Shown: piece by piece, positions 1-6,739 of the stretch
Position numbering within the stretch: position 1 is the first letter of the stretch
How the letters are laid out: each line of letters opens with the position of its first letter
Source of the DNA: Rhizobiales bacterium Ga0077525
Lineage (GTDB): Bacteria; Pseudomonadota; Alphaproteobacteria; Rhizobiales; Xanthobacteraceae
DNA length: 64,000 nt
Direction: 5' to 3'
Assembly: GCA_001464835.1 (NCBI GenBank)
Contig: LNDS01000025.1
Span: 19,820 to 83,819 of the forward strand
Translations under genes and position numbers: made by a program
Notes under the pieces: model-generated
What the model was told of the DNA's origin: nothing
Database searches by the model: none
The model's input: only the letters and a program-made list of their open reading frames with translations

Positions 1-616
1 GAGCCTTAGGCCATTTGTTTTCGCCAAAAACCGCGATATCGGCGAGGTCGCGCACGCCCCATTCCGGATTGCGCGTCCGCAGAGAGACATCGAAGTCGGC
101 GTTGCTCGGCGCGGTATGGACGCCGTCGCGCTTGTAGGGACCGTACAGCAGCAGGTGGCCGCCATCGCCGAGAACGCGTCCCGCGCCGGCGAACAAATTC
201 TCGGCGACGCGCCAGGGGGCAATGTGCAGCACGTTGAAACAAAGTATGGCGGCGAGTTTCTCGCCGTCACTATCGCCATGCCAACACCAGTCCGCCGTCA
301 TCAGGTCGATGCTTTGCGGCGCGCGCAGATTGGGCAAATTGGCGTCATGCCCCCAGGCCTCGATGCTGGCGCGGTGAACCGGCGAAATGTCGCTCGGCCA
401 CCAGGTCAGATGAGGCGTGCGCGCTGCATAGGTGACGGCGTGCTGCCCGGTCCCGCTGCCGATTTCCAGAACGGCTCCGGTTTTCCCGATGAGAAAGCTT
501 CTCATCGCCTGCCAGATCGGCTCGCAATTGCGATGAAAAGCGGGCGCGTCGAGGCGTCCGTCGCTTTGCGGCGGCGGTAATCCGTTGGTTCCGAATTCAA
601 AGACGGGTCCGGTCAT
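1..616 (-). CDS. DUF938 family SAM-dependent methyltransferase-like protein (3' end cut off)
   Basis: A reading frame starts at the ATG at 616 and stays open for 205 codons to the left edge, so the C-terminus is missing. The N-terminus carries a glycine-rich SAM-binding motif, VLEIGSGTGQHA, and a downstream FNVLHIAPW stretch. Both are typical of DUF938 proteins, which are about 200-220 residues long and have a class I methyltransferase fold. The substrate is unknown. The gene is divergent from the ABC binding-protein gene at 771. Family membership is fairly safe and the function is not known. Confidence 0.85.
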   Translation of the reverse strand, partial: MTGPVFEFGTNGLPPPQSDGRLDAPAFHRNCEPIWQAMRSFLIGKTGAVLEIGSGTGQHAVTYAARTPHLTWWPSDISPVHRASIEAWGHDANLPNLRAPQSIDLMTADWCWHGDSDGEKLAAILCFNVLHIAPWRVAENLFAGAGRVLGDGGHLLLYGPYKRDGVHTAPSNADFDVSLRTRNPEWGVRDLADIAVFGENKWPKA

Positions 617-770
617 TGGCCGCAGCCTGAACCACGCCGTCGTTGCCGTCAAAATCGGGATGGCGGCGCGGTGTTCGTTGTTATTGCCCGCTCAATCGGG
701 CAACATCGCCGGCAAGAGGGCCAAAGCGCCCACGAGGGCTAACAGGCCCCAGCCACAGGGAGGATGAACA

Positions 771-1790
771 ATGCGCAGAATCCTGTATACCGCTTTGGCC
801 GCGCTCGCCGCCGCCAGTCTCGTTGCGCCGCATGCGGCGCAAGCTCAAACTAAGATTTCGGTCGGCCTGCCGACGACGCCGCCGAATGTCGTGCACATGC
901 CGGTGATCGTTGCCAAGGACCTTGGGCTCTACAAGAAGCACGGCGTTGAGGTCGACATCGTGGCGCTCGAAGACGGCGTCAAGGTTTACCGCGCCATGCT
1001 GGCGGGCAACATAGATGTCGGCATGTCGCCTGGTTCGGTGACCATCATCGGCCGCTCCAACGGCGCCGCGGCCAAGGCCATCCTGTCGAATACGCCGAAG
1101 TTCGAAGCCTCGATGGTGGTGCGTGACAACGTCAAGACCATGGCCGACCTCAAGGGCAAGCGCATCGGCATCCAGCAGCCCGGCGGCTTTGCCGACATCA
1201 ACAGCCGCGCCGTACTGCGCGCCGCCAAGGTCGATCCGAAAGACGTGAGCTTCGTCACCATCGCCACTGAAGATGTGCCGGCGCTCGTCGCCGATCAGAT
1301 CGATACCGGCATTCTGCACATCGAGCAGGAATTGTTCGCCAAGACCAAGGTGCCGACCTTGCATGCGATTGCGCGCATGTGGGAGTTGCAGCCGAAGACA
1401 TTGTACCTCGTCGCCGCGGCGACGGAAAAGACCATCGCCGACAAGGCCGCGGCGCTGCAAGCCTTCGTCAACGCCAATATCGAGGCGACCCGCATCATCT
1501 ATAGCGACAAGGCCAAGGTGATGCCGATCTTCATCAAGCACACCGGCTATCCGGAGAAGGTGTTGTCGGAAACCTACGACTTCATGCTCAAGGAATGCAT
1601 CTGGGACGCCAACACCGGCCTGTCGGACGAGCGCGTGAAGTTTACCGCCGATCTGATGACCAGGGTCGGCAACATCAAGGAAGGCAAGACGCCGACCTAT
1701 GCCGATGTCGTCGATACGAGTTTTAGCAAGAAAGCGATTGAAACGCTCGGCGAATGGAAAGGCCCGGTTTGCCCGAGCGCGGCGTTCTGA
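771..1790 (+). CDS. ABC transporter substrate-binding protein, NitT/TauT (NMT1/THI5-like) family
   Basis: This 339-residue protein begins with a Sec signal peptide ending near AHAAQAQ. It continues with the periplasmic-binding fold of the nitrate/taurine/thiamine-precursor type: an early GLPTTPPNVVHMPV strand, then LKGKRIGIQQPGG. It should capture a small organic ligand in the periplasm for the permease encoded 70 bp downstream. The sequence does not show which ligand. An SD-like GGAGG lies just before the ATG. No ATP-binding partner is encoded nearby. Confidence 0.85.
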   Translation: MRRILYTALAALAAASLVAPHAAQAQTKISVGLPTTPPNVVHMPVIVAKDLGLYKKHGVEVDIVALEDGVKVYRAMLAGNIDVGMSPGSVTIIGRSNGAAAKAILSNTPKFEASMVVRDNVKTMADLKGKRIGIQQPGGFADINSRAVLRAAKVDPKDVSFVTIATEDVPALVADQIDTGILHIEQELFAKTKVPTLHAIARMWELQPKTLYLVAAATEKTIADKAAALQAFVNANIEATRIIYSDKAKVMPIFIKHTGYPEKVLSETYDFMLKECIWDANTGLSDERVKFTADLMTRVGNIKEGKTPTYADVVDTSFSKKAIETLGEWKGPVCPSAAF

Positions 1791-1807
1791 TTGACGCAAT
1801 GGCGAAG

Positions 1808-1832
1808 CCGGCGGGGGCGTCAACCCCGCCGG
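1808..1832 (+). promoter_or_regulatory. Intercistronic GC hairpin between binding protein and permease
   Basis: A perfect 9-bp stem (CCGGCGGGG at 1808-1816 with CCCCGCCGG at 1824-1832) closes a 7-nt loop. No run of T follows. In a binding-protein/permease operon such a hairpin commonly protects the upstream mRNA or partly attenuates downstream transcription. That role is inferred here. Confidence 0.5.
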
Positions 1833-1860
1833 TGCAGCGTCGCTAAAGGGATTAAGCGCA

Positions 1861-2685
1861 ATGAGCGTTGCCGATCGAACTCAATCCATGCCGGTCGCGG
1901 CCGCTCGTCCGGTCAAGGCCGAGGCGCCGCCGTGGTGGGAGCGGCGCGCGGTCTATCGTTACGGCTTCGTCGCGCTTATTCTGATCGTCTGGGAAATCGT
2001 CGGGCCGTTCATCAGCCCGATCTTCTTCTCCTATCCGTCGCTGATCGCCGTTGCCTTTTACGACCTGACGGTCTCCGGCGACCTGCCGTTCTATCTCGGG
2101 CAGAGCCTTGAGGTCATGTTCTACGGACTGAGCGCGTCGCTGATCGTCGGCATTCCGCTCGGCATTGCCATGGCGCGGTTTCAAAGGCTGGACTGGGCGC
2201 TCGACTTGCCGATCAACGCGCTTTACGCAACGCCCTTGGTCGCGGTGGTTCCGCTTCTGGTGCTGTGGTTCGGCATTTATCTCAAGGCCAAGATTATCGT
2301 CGTGTTCTTGTTCGCGGTGTTCCCGGTGTTGATCAACACCTATCAGGGCGTGCGCGAATGCGACAAGAACATGCTCGAAGTCGCGCGCTCGTTCCGCTCC
2401 AGCGAATGGCGCATGTGGCAGGACGTGCTGCTGCCCTTCGCCGTGCCTTACATCATCGCCGGCATAAGGCTGGCCATCGGCCGCGGCCTGATCGGCATGA
2501 TCATTGCCGAATTCTACACCACCATCTCCGGCCTCGGCTTTATGATCACGCGTTACGCCAATATGTTTGAGATGGACAAAACCTTCGTTCCGGTGATCGT
2601 CCTGATGGTGCTCGGCGTCTCGCTCACCTCGATATTGAAGTGGGTCGGGCGAAAGATCGCGCCTTGGAGCGCGGCCAACAGGTAG
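1861..2685 (+). CDS. ABC transporter permease, SsuC/TauC type
   Basis: This 274-residue inner-membrane protein has about six hydrophobic helices. Its BPD_transp_1 coupling region includes EVARSFRSSEWRMWQDVLLP, the EAA-like loop that contacts the ATPase. It should form the channel for the binding protein encoded upstream. Length and motif spacing match the sulfonate/nitrate/taurine permeases. The expected ATPase gene is absent on both sides, so the ATPase is either encoded elsewhere or shared. Confidence 0.87.
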   Translation: MSVADRTQSMPVAAARPVKAEAPPWWERRAVYRYGFVALILIVWEIVGPFISPIFFSYPSLIAVAFYDLTVSGDLPFYLGQSLEVMFYGLSASLIVGIPLGIAMARFQRLDWALDLPINALYATPLVAVVPLLVLWFGIYLKAKIIVVFLFAVFPVLINTYQGVRECDKNMLEVARSFRSSEWRMWQDVLLPFAVPYIIAGIRLAIGRGLIGMIIAEFYTTISGLGFMITRYANMFEMDKTFVPVIVLMVLGVSLTSILKWVGRKIAPWSAANR

Positions 2686-2711
2686 AGCTGCGAACCTGGA
2701 ATTCAGATGCA

Positions 2712-2733
2712 AATCCGATGATTGTTTCGGATT
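2712..2733 (+). terminator. Weak candidate terminator hairpin after the permease gene
   Basis: AATCCGA (2712-2718) pairs with TCGGATT (2727-2733) around an 8-nt loop. It lies 27 bp past the permease stop and before the next gene. No good U-tract follows, so this is only a tentative operon end. Confidence 0.25.
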
Positions 2734-2877
2734 CTGGGTTGAGGCCCCCGCCTATCTCAGAACGACGTTGAGACTTTCGCCGCGAAGGGCGGGCGCTGAC
2801 GAAGTGTCACACACTTGCGGTAGTCAAATTACAAACTGCGCTTTGGTAATCTATGGACCGGGAAGCGGGGGCTCATC

Positions 2878-3420
2878 ATGATCGTCGGCATACCAGTTTC
2901 AACTTTCACACTCATTCATGTGGCGATTACCTTTGTCGCCATCGGCACAGGCCTTGTCGTCGTGTTCGGCATGATCGGTTCGCACCGCGTGCCGAAAACC
3001 ACCGCGGTGTTCTGGCTGATGACGGTTTTGACGACGGTCACCGGCTTCATGTTCTTCCTGTCGCCGACGCAGGCGAAGGAATTCACGCCGGCGACGTTGA
3101 CCGGAGTTGTCGCGACGGTCTTCTTTTTGGCAGGGCTGATCGCGCTTTACGCCAAGCATCTTTACGGCAAATGGCGCTGGATCTACACGATCAGCACGGT
3201 GATTTCGCTGTATCTGAACGTCTTCGTCCTGATCGTGCAGACGTTCCAGAAGATTAAGCTGGTCAATCCGGCGGCGTCGTTCACCCCGCCGTTCGGACCG
3301 CCGTTTCCGCCGCCGGCGGATTTCCATTTCGCGGTGGCGCAAGGCACGGCGCTGGTCATCTTCGTCATGCTCGGCATTATCACGACGCTAAAATTCCGCC
3401 GCGGGCCGGGGCTGATCTAG
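2878..3420 (+). CDS. Conserved hypothetical membrane protein, four or five helices
   Basis: This 180-residue protein has hydrophobic segments near residues 8-30, 40-58, 75-92, 100-120 and 153-172, so it should sit in the inner membrane. A proline-rich extramembrane stretch, TPPFGPPFPPP, precedes the last helix. I do not recognise a functional family; the layout recalls small DUF2306-like or DoxX-like proteins, but no decisive motif is visible. Its TAG stop overlaps the stop of the convergent gene in a single CTAG palindrome at 3417-3420. Confidence 0.7.
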   Translation: MIVGIPVSTFTLIHVAITFVAIGTGLVVVFGMIGSHRVPKTTAVFWLMTVLTTVTGFMFFLSPTQAKEFTPATLTGVVATVFFLAGLIALYAKHLYGKWRWIYTISTVISLYLNVFVLIVQTFQKIKLVNPAASFTPPFGPPFPPPADFHFAVAQGTALVIFVMLGIITTLKFRRGPGLI

Positions 3421-3713
3421 TTTTTCCTGCCGGTGCAGAGGGCGTTCGTGGCGCCGCCGATGTGGCCGCCCTGATCGTGGCGCAGTTCGAACAGCAGGTC
3501 GCCGTTCGGGCAGAAGTGCGGCGCAAAGGCCATCGACATCGGCGCGCTGTCGAGCCAGGCGCGGCAGTCCTGCTTTGACGGACAGGACTGGCAACGGTGC
3601 AAGGCGGTGAGGTAGGTCAGGCCGGAATGTGCGACGACGCCGCCGGCCGGATCGACGCCGAGGCGTTCCATCATTTCGCGCAAACAGGTCGGTTTGGGTT
3701 CGGGCGCTGCCAT
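3417..3713 (-). CDS. DUF6455 family small cysteine-containing protein
   Basis: This 98-residue protein uses the ATG at 3713; the frame is open further upstream, but the family's homologous part begins here. It carries the DUF6455 signature: LREMMERLGVD at the start, then CQSCPSKQDCRAWLD and FCPN near the end. The clustered cysteines suggest metal or redox chemistry, but no role is known. The gene is convergent with the membrane-protein gene at 2878 and shares its stop palindrome. Confidence 0.75.
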   Translation of the reverse strand: MAAPEPKPTCLREMMERLGVDPAGGVVAHSGLTYLTALHRCQSCPSKQDCRAWLDSAPMSMAFAPHFCPNGDLLFELRHDQGGHIGGATNALCTGRKN

Positions 3714-3814
3714 GGCGAAATCCCCAGACTTCGGTGTATCCCGGCCACCGTCAGGGAGCGCCGTCCGGGGATACCGGACCATGATCTGGATCAAATCGCG
3801 CGCCGCAGCGCGCA

Positions 3815-3841
3815 CAAAAAAAGAAGCCGCCTTCCGGCGGC
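3815..3841 (-). terminator. Intrinsic terminator of the Flp pilin gene
   Basis: Read on the minus strand, GCCGCC (3841-3836) pairs with GGCGGC (3831-3826) around a GGAA tetraloop. A T-rich tract (TTCTTTTTTT) complementary to 3816-3825 follows. It lies about 30 bp past the pilin stop codon and is a textbook rho-independent terminator. Confidence 0.85.
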
Positions 3842-3872
3842 CTCTTATTTCTTAATCCGCAGGTGACGCAGC

Positions 3873-4034
3873 CTACTTGAGCTGGGTCGAGATGCTGGTG
3901 AACTTGGTGTTCAGCGAGGTGCCGAGGGTGTTAACGACCGCAATGATCGCAACCGAGATACCGGCGGCAATCAGGCCGTATTCAATGGCGGTGGCGCCGG
4001 ATTCGTTCTTCAAAAACGCAACAATCTTGGACAT
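3873..4034 (-). CDS. Flp/Fap-type IVb pilin
   Basis: This is a 53-residue protein. It has a short basic leader, a prepilin peptidase site (SG followed by ATAIEYGLIA, with the conserved Glu-Tyr at +5/+6), a single hydrophobic helix, and a polar tail ending in TQLK. It is the major subunit type of Tad adhesive pili. GGAG lies 6 nt before the chosen ATG; an in-frame ATG at 4046 would add four residues but has no SD. No tad/cpa assembly genes are in the window, so assembly depends on a remote locus. Confidence 0.9.
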   Translation of the reverse strand: MSKIVAFLKNESGATAIEYGLIAAGISVAIIAVVNTLGTSLNTKFTSISTQLK

Positions 4035-4154
4035 GAGCCGCTCCATGGGTGAACAGGTGCGACATTCATAGCGAAGCTGTTTGAATCAAAAGTTTCTCGA
4101 TCCTCCACAAATTGCTTACTCGTAAACAACCTTAATGAATGGTAACTGCGCGCC

Positions 4155-4847
4155 TCACACGTCTTCCGGATTATCGACATAAACCAGCCCGGCTTTCGCC
4201 AGCGGTTCACGCATATTGTACATATCGAGCCCCAGCACGCCGGAGGCGAGCTTCTGGCGCTTGGCATCCTCGTCGTCGAAGCGCTTCTGCGCCTTGGCCG
4301 CCGTCTCTACCGCGTATCTGGCCGGAACCACCACCACGCCGTCGTCGTCGGCGACCACCGCGTCGCCCGGCATGACGTTGACGCCGGCGCAGACCACCGG
4401 GATGTTCACAGAGCCAAGCGTTGCCTTGACGGTACCCTTGGACGAGATCGCCCGCGCCCAGATCGGGAAGCCCATTTCCTTGAGCGTGGCCACGTCGCGG
4501 CAGCCGGCATCCAGGATGACGCCTTTTACACCGCGCGCCTTCAGCGAGGTGGCGATGAGATCGCCGATCATGCCGTCGGTATTGTCGGCGGTACAGCCGA
4601 GCACGACGATGTCGCCGGGCCGGCACTGCTCGATGGCGACGTGCAGCATCCAGTTGTCGCCGGGCTGCGCCAGAATGGTGACCGCGGGACCGGCGATGCA
4701 GGCGCCGGCCCAGACCGGACGCATATAGGGCTTCATCAACTGATAGCGGCCGAGCGCCTCGTGCACGGTCGACGCGCCGAGCTTCTCGAAGGTTTCGATT
4801 GCCTTGGCATCGGCGCGTTTAATATTGCGGACGACGACGTTTCTCAT
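4155..4847 (-). CDS. galC: 4-carboxy-4-hydroxy-2-oxoadipate aldolase / oxaloacetate decarboxylase (LigK/GalC type)
   Basis: This 230-residue member of the RraA-like class II aldolase family should split 4-carboxy-4-hydroxy-2-oxoadipate into pyruvate and oxaloacetate. That is the last step of protocatechuate 4,5-cleavage and gallate degradation. The diagnostic stretch runs from GDLIATSLKARGVKGVI to LDAGCRDV, where Arg-Asp and the preceding acidic residue bind substrate and Mg2+. It follows galB by 11 bp on the same strand, so the last two pathway steps are cotranscribed. LigK and GalC are the same activity under two names. Confidence 0.87.
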   Translation of the reverse strand: MRNVVVRNIKRADAKAIETFEKLGASTVHEALGRYQLMKPYMRPVWAGACIAGPAVTILAQPGDNWMLHVAIEQCRPGDIVVLGCTADNTDGMIGDLIATSLKARGVKGVILDAGCRDVATLKEMGFPIWARAISSKGTVKATLGSVNIPVVCAGVNVMPGDAVVADDDGVVVVPARYAVETAAKAQKRFDDEDAKRQKLASGVLGLDMYNMREPLAKAGLVYVDNPEDV

Positions 4848-4858
4848 GATGTGTCCTC

Positions 4859-5581
4859 TTAGCCCAGTGTTTCGGTAACGCGCGGGAACAGGGTCTGATA
4901 GGCCTCACCGTAGGTCATTGGCACGCCCGTGTTTCGGGAGCCCTGAATGCCGCGGTTGAGCGCGACGCGCTCGTAATAGCCCCACAGATGTTTCTGCGCC
5001 GCGAGAATCTGGAAAGCCTTGTATTTTTGCTCCCAGACTTCGTCGATCTTCAAGATGAGGTCGGGCTTGTAGTTGCACTGCTCCGGCTGGTGCGGCTCGA
5101 ACAGGTACACTGGCGGCGCCGCGTATTTGTATTTGGCGCCCGGCTTGTGGCCCATCGCCTGCGCGACGACACGGGCTTCCTGCGCGATATGCGAGGCGTT
5201 CGGGTGATCGAAATTATACGGGTCCTCGAGCGCGTGCGTCAGCACGAAACTTGGATTGGTCTCGCGGTAGATATCGACCAGCCGGTCGAAATGCTGCTCG
5301 TTGAGCTTGAGCGGATAATCGCCGCAGTCGAAAAACTCGATCTCGGCGCCAAGCAAGGCGGCGGCGCGTTCGGCCTCGTCCTTGCGGCCGGCCTTGACGC
5401 TCTCCATGGTCGCGCCTTGCTCCTTCCAGGCGAACTGGCTTTCGCCGCGCTCGCCGAAGGACATGCAGACGATCTTGACCTTGTAGCCCTTCTTGGCGTG
5501 CAGCGCGATCGCGCCGCCGGCGCGCCAGACGAAATCGCCCGGATGGGCGGTGACGACGAGGCCCGTCTTTTGATCCGGCAT
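4859..5581 (-). CDS. galB: 4-oxalomesaconate hydratase, PIG-L type (GalB)
   Basis: This 240-residue protein has the PIG-L/LmbE fold. Its first metal motif reads TAHPGDFVWRAGGA, the GalB variant of the usual AHPDDE. The second histidine region is FDHPNASHIAQ. GalB hydrates 4-oxalomesaconate (in its keto/enol forms) to 4-carboxy-4-hydroxy-2-oxoadipate, the substrate of the neighbouring GalC. GGGAGA precedes the ATG. The pairing with galC makes this much likelier than a sugar deacetylase. Upstream ring-cleavage genes (ligAB, ligC, ligI) are not in the window. Confidence 0.83.
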   Translation of the reverse strand: MPDQKTGLVVTAHPGDFVWRAGGAIALHAKKGYKVKIVCMSFGERGESQFAWKEQGATMESVKAGRKDEAERAAALLGAEIEFFDCGDYPLKLNEQHFDRLVDIYRETNPSFVLTHALEDPYNFDHPNASHIAQEARVVAQAMGHKPGAKYKYAAPPVYLFEPHQPEQCNYKPDLILKIDEVWEQKYKAFQILAAQKHLWGYYERVALNRGIQGSRNTGVPMTYGEAYQTLFPRVTETLG

Positions 5582-5627
5582 GAGCGTAACATCTCCCTTT
5601 TTGTCGCCGGTTCTTTAGACTAAGTAG

Positions 5628-5645
5628 GGGCCTAAATGAAGGCCC
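5628..5645. promoter_or_regulatory. Inverted repeat in the galB / Pht5-like divergent promoter region
   Basis: GGGCCT (5628-5633) and AGGCCC (5640-5645) form a perfect inverted repeat with a 6-nt spacer. It lies in the 68-bp gap between two divergent catabolic genes and 4 bp from the start at 5650. It could be the operator of a catabolic regulator, but no regulator gene is present. This is inference from position and symmetry only. Confidence 0.35.
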
Positions 5646-5649
5646 GCTC

Positions 5650-6510
5650 ATGACTGAAATCACTACGCTGCGCATCGCCATCGGCGACTATCCGCATACG
5701 CTGCCGCTCAAGCGCGGCGACATCATCTCGCCAACGCTGAAGCTGGATTTCGTCGATGTGAAACCGATGCACACGGCGTTCAAGCCGATGGTGCGAGAGC
5801 ACGCCTATGACGCCAGCGAAATGGCGCTGGTCACTTATTTGCAGGCGAAGGAGCACAACAAGGGCCTGACTCTGCTGCCGGCGGCGATGCTGGCGCGCTT
5901 CCAACACGGCACCGTGCTGCACAATGTCGAGCGCGGCCGGCTGTCGCCCGCCGACCTTGCCGGCAAGCGCATCGGTGTGCGCTCCTACAGCCAGACCACG
6001 GCCGGCTGGGTCCGCGGCATCATCGAGAACGACTATGGTGTCGATCTGTCCGGCGTGCAGTGGGTCACCTTCGAGGACGGCCACGTTGCCGAGGCGAAGG
6101 ACCCGCAAGGCGTCATCCGCGCCGATAAGGGTAGCGACATCACGCAAATGCTTCTCGCCGGCGATCTGGACGCCGCGATCTATGGCGCTGCCATGCCGGA
6201 CGATCCGCGCCTGCAAAGCGTCATCGTCAACCCGGACGCCGAGGCGAAGCTCTGGTACGCCAAGCACAGGCTGGTGCCGGTCAATCACATGGTGGTGGTG
6301 ACCGATGAATTGGCGAAGTCGAAGCCGGCCGCGGTTGCTGAGCTGTACCGGTTGCTGGAAGCCGGCCGGAAGGCCGCGGGTGCGCCGTCCGACGGGATTG
6401 ATACCGTGCCGTTCGGCAAGGAAGCCAACCGGCCCTGTCTCGAATTGCTGATTTCCTATGCCGTCCAGCAGGGGTTGATCGCGCGGCTCAATGTCGACGA
6501 GCTTTGGTAG
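5650..6510 (+). CDS. 4,5-dihydroxyphthalate decarboxylase-like protein (type 2 periplasmic-binding fold, no signal peptide)
   Basis: This 286-residue protein has the N-terminal pattern LRIAIGDYPHTLPLKRGDI seen in Pht5-type decarboxylases. An LAGKRIGVRSYSQTTAGWVRG ligand-loop region follows at about residues 98-118. No signal peptide is present, so it acts in the cytoplasm, unlike a transport binding protein. Pht5 converts 4,5-dihydroxyphthalate to protocatechuate. Divergence from galB-galC, which end the protocatechuate 4,5-pathway, fits an aromatic role. It is shorter than classic Pht5 (about 330 residues), so the exact substrate is open. Confidence 0.6.
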   Translation: MTEITTLRIAIGDYPHTLPLKRGDIISPTLKLDFVDVKPMHTAFKPMVREHAYDASEMALVTYLQAKEHNKGLTLLPAAMLARFQHGTVLHNVERGRLSPADLAGKRIGVRSYSQTTAGWVRGIIENDYGVDLSGVQWVTFEDGHVAEAKDPQGVIRADKGSDITQMLLAGDLDAAIYGAAMPDDPRLQSVIVNPDAEAKLWYAKHRLVPVNHMVVVTDELAKSKPAAVAELYRLLEAGRKAAGAPSDGIDTVPFGKEANRPCLELLISYAVQQGLIARLNVDELW

Positions 6511-6555
6511 GCCTCGCTTGCAGGGCGTTGTGCGGTGCCAAATAAAGAGCCAAGT

Positions 6556-6599
6556 TTGCCTAGAAAATAGCCATGGGCGTGTGATCGAAAACTAGGCAA
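6556..6599. promoter_or_regulatory. Spaced inverted repeat upstream of urtA
   Basis: TTGCCTAG (6556-6563) recurs as its exact complement CTAGGCAA (6592-6599) after 28 nt. The pair ends about 60 bp upstream of the -24 element of the sigma54-type promoter, the usual location of an activator binding region. It could also fold as a hairpin. It does not match the NtrC consensus I know, so the binding factor is not named. Confidence 0.35.
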
Positions 6600-6656
6600 C
6601 TCTCCGCGCCAGCGTTATACAGACGTATAGTCAATAACTTGACCCGATATCCGCGC

Positions 6657-6674
6657 TTGGCACAGGGCTTGCGA
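6657..6674 (+). promoter_or_regulatory. Sigma54 (RpoN) promoter of the urt operon
   Basis: The sequence TTGGCACAGGGCTTGCGA matches the -24/-12 consensus TGGCAC-N5-TTGC. GG is at 6659-6660, GC at 6671-6672, and there are exactly 10 nt between them. Transcription would begin near 6684, giving a leader of about 55 nt before urtA. RpoN control with NtrC is the known mode for nitrogen-scavenging genes, which suits a urea importer. Confidence 0.75.
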
Positions 6675-6739
6675 TTGTCCCTGTGCGCGAAGAAGTCGCC
6701 GCGACTGAACGCGCGCGTCAAACGCAGGGGTCTCAAAAC

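Noticed and set aside
5650..6510. Annotation as an ABC transporter binding protein
   Set aside because: The fold is related, but there is no signal peptide and no transporter partner. The N-terminal pattern matches the dihydroxyphthalate decarboxylase branch better.
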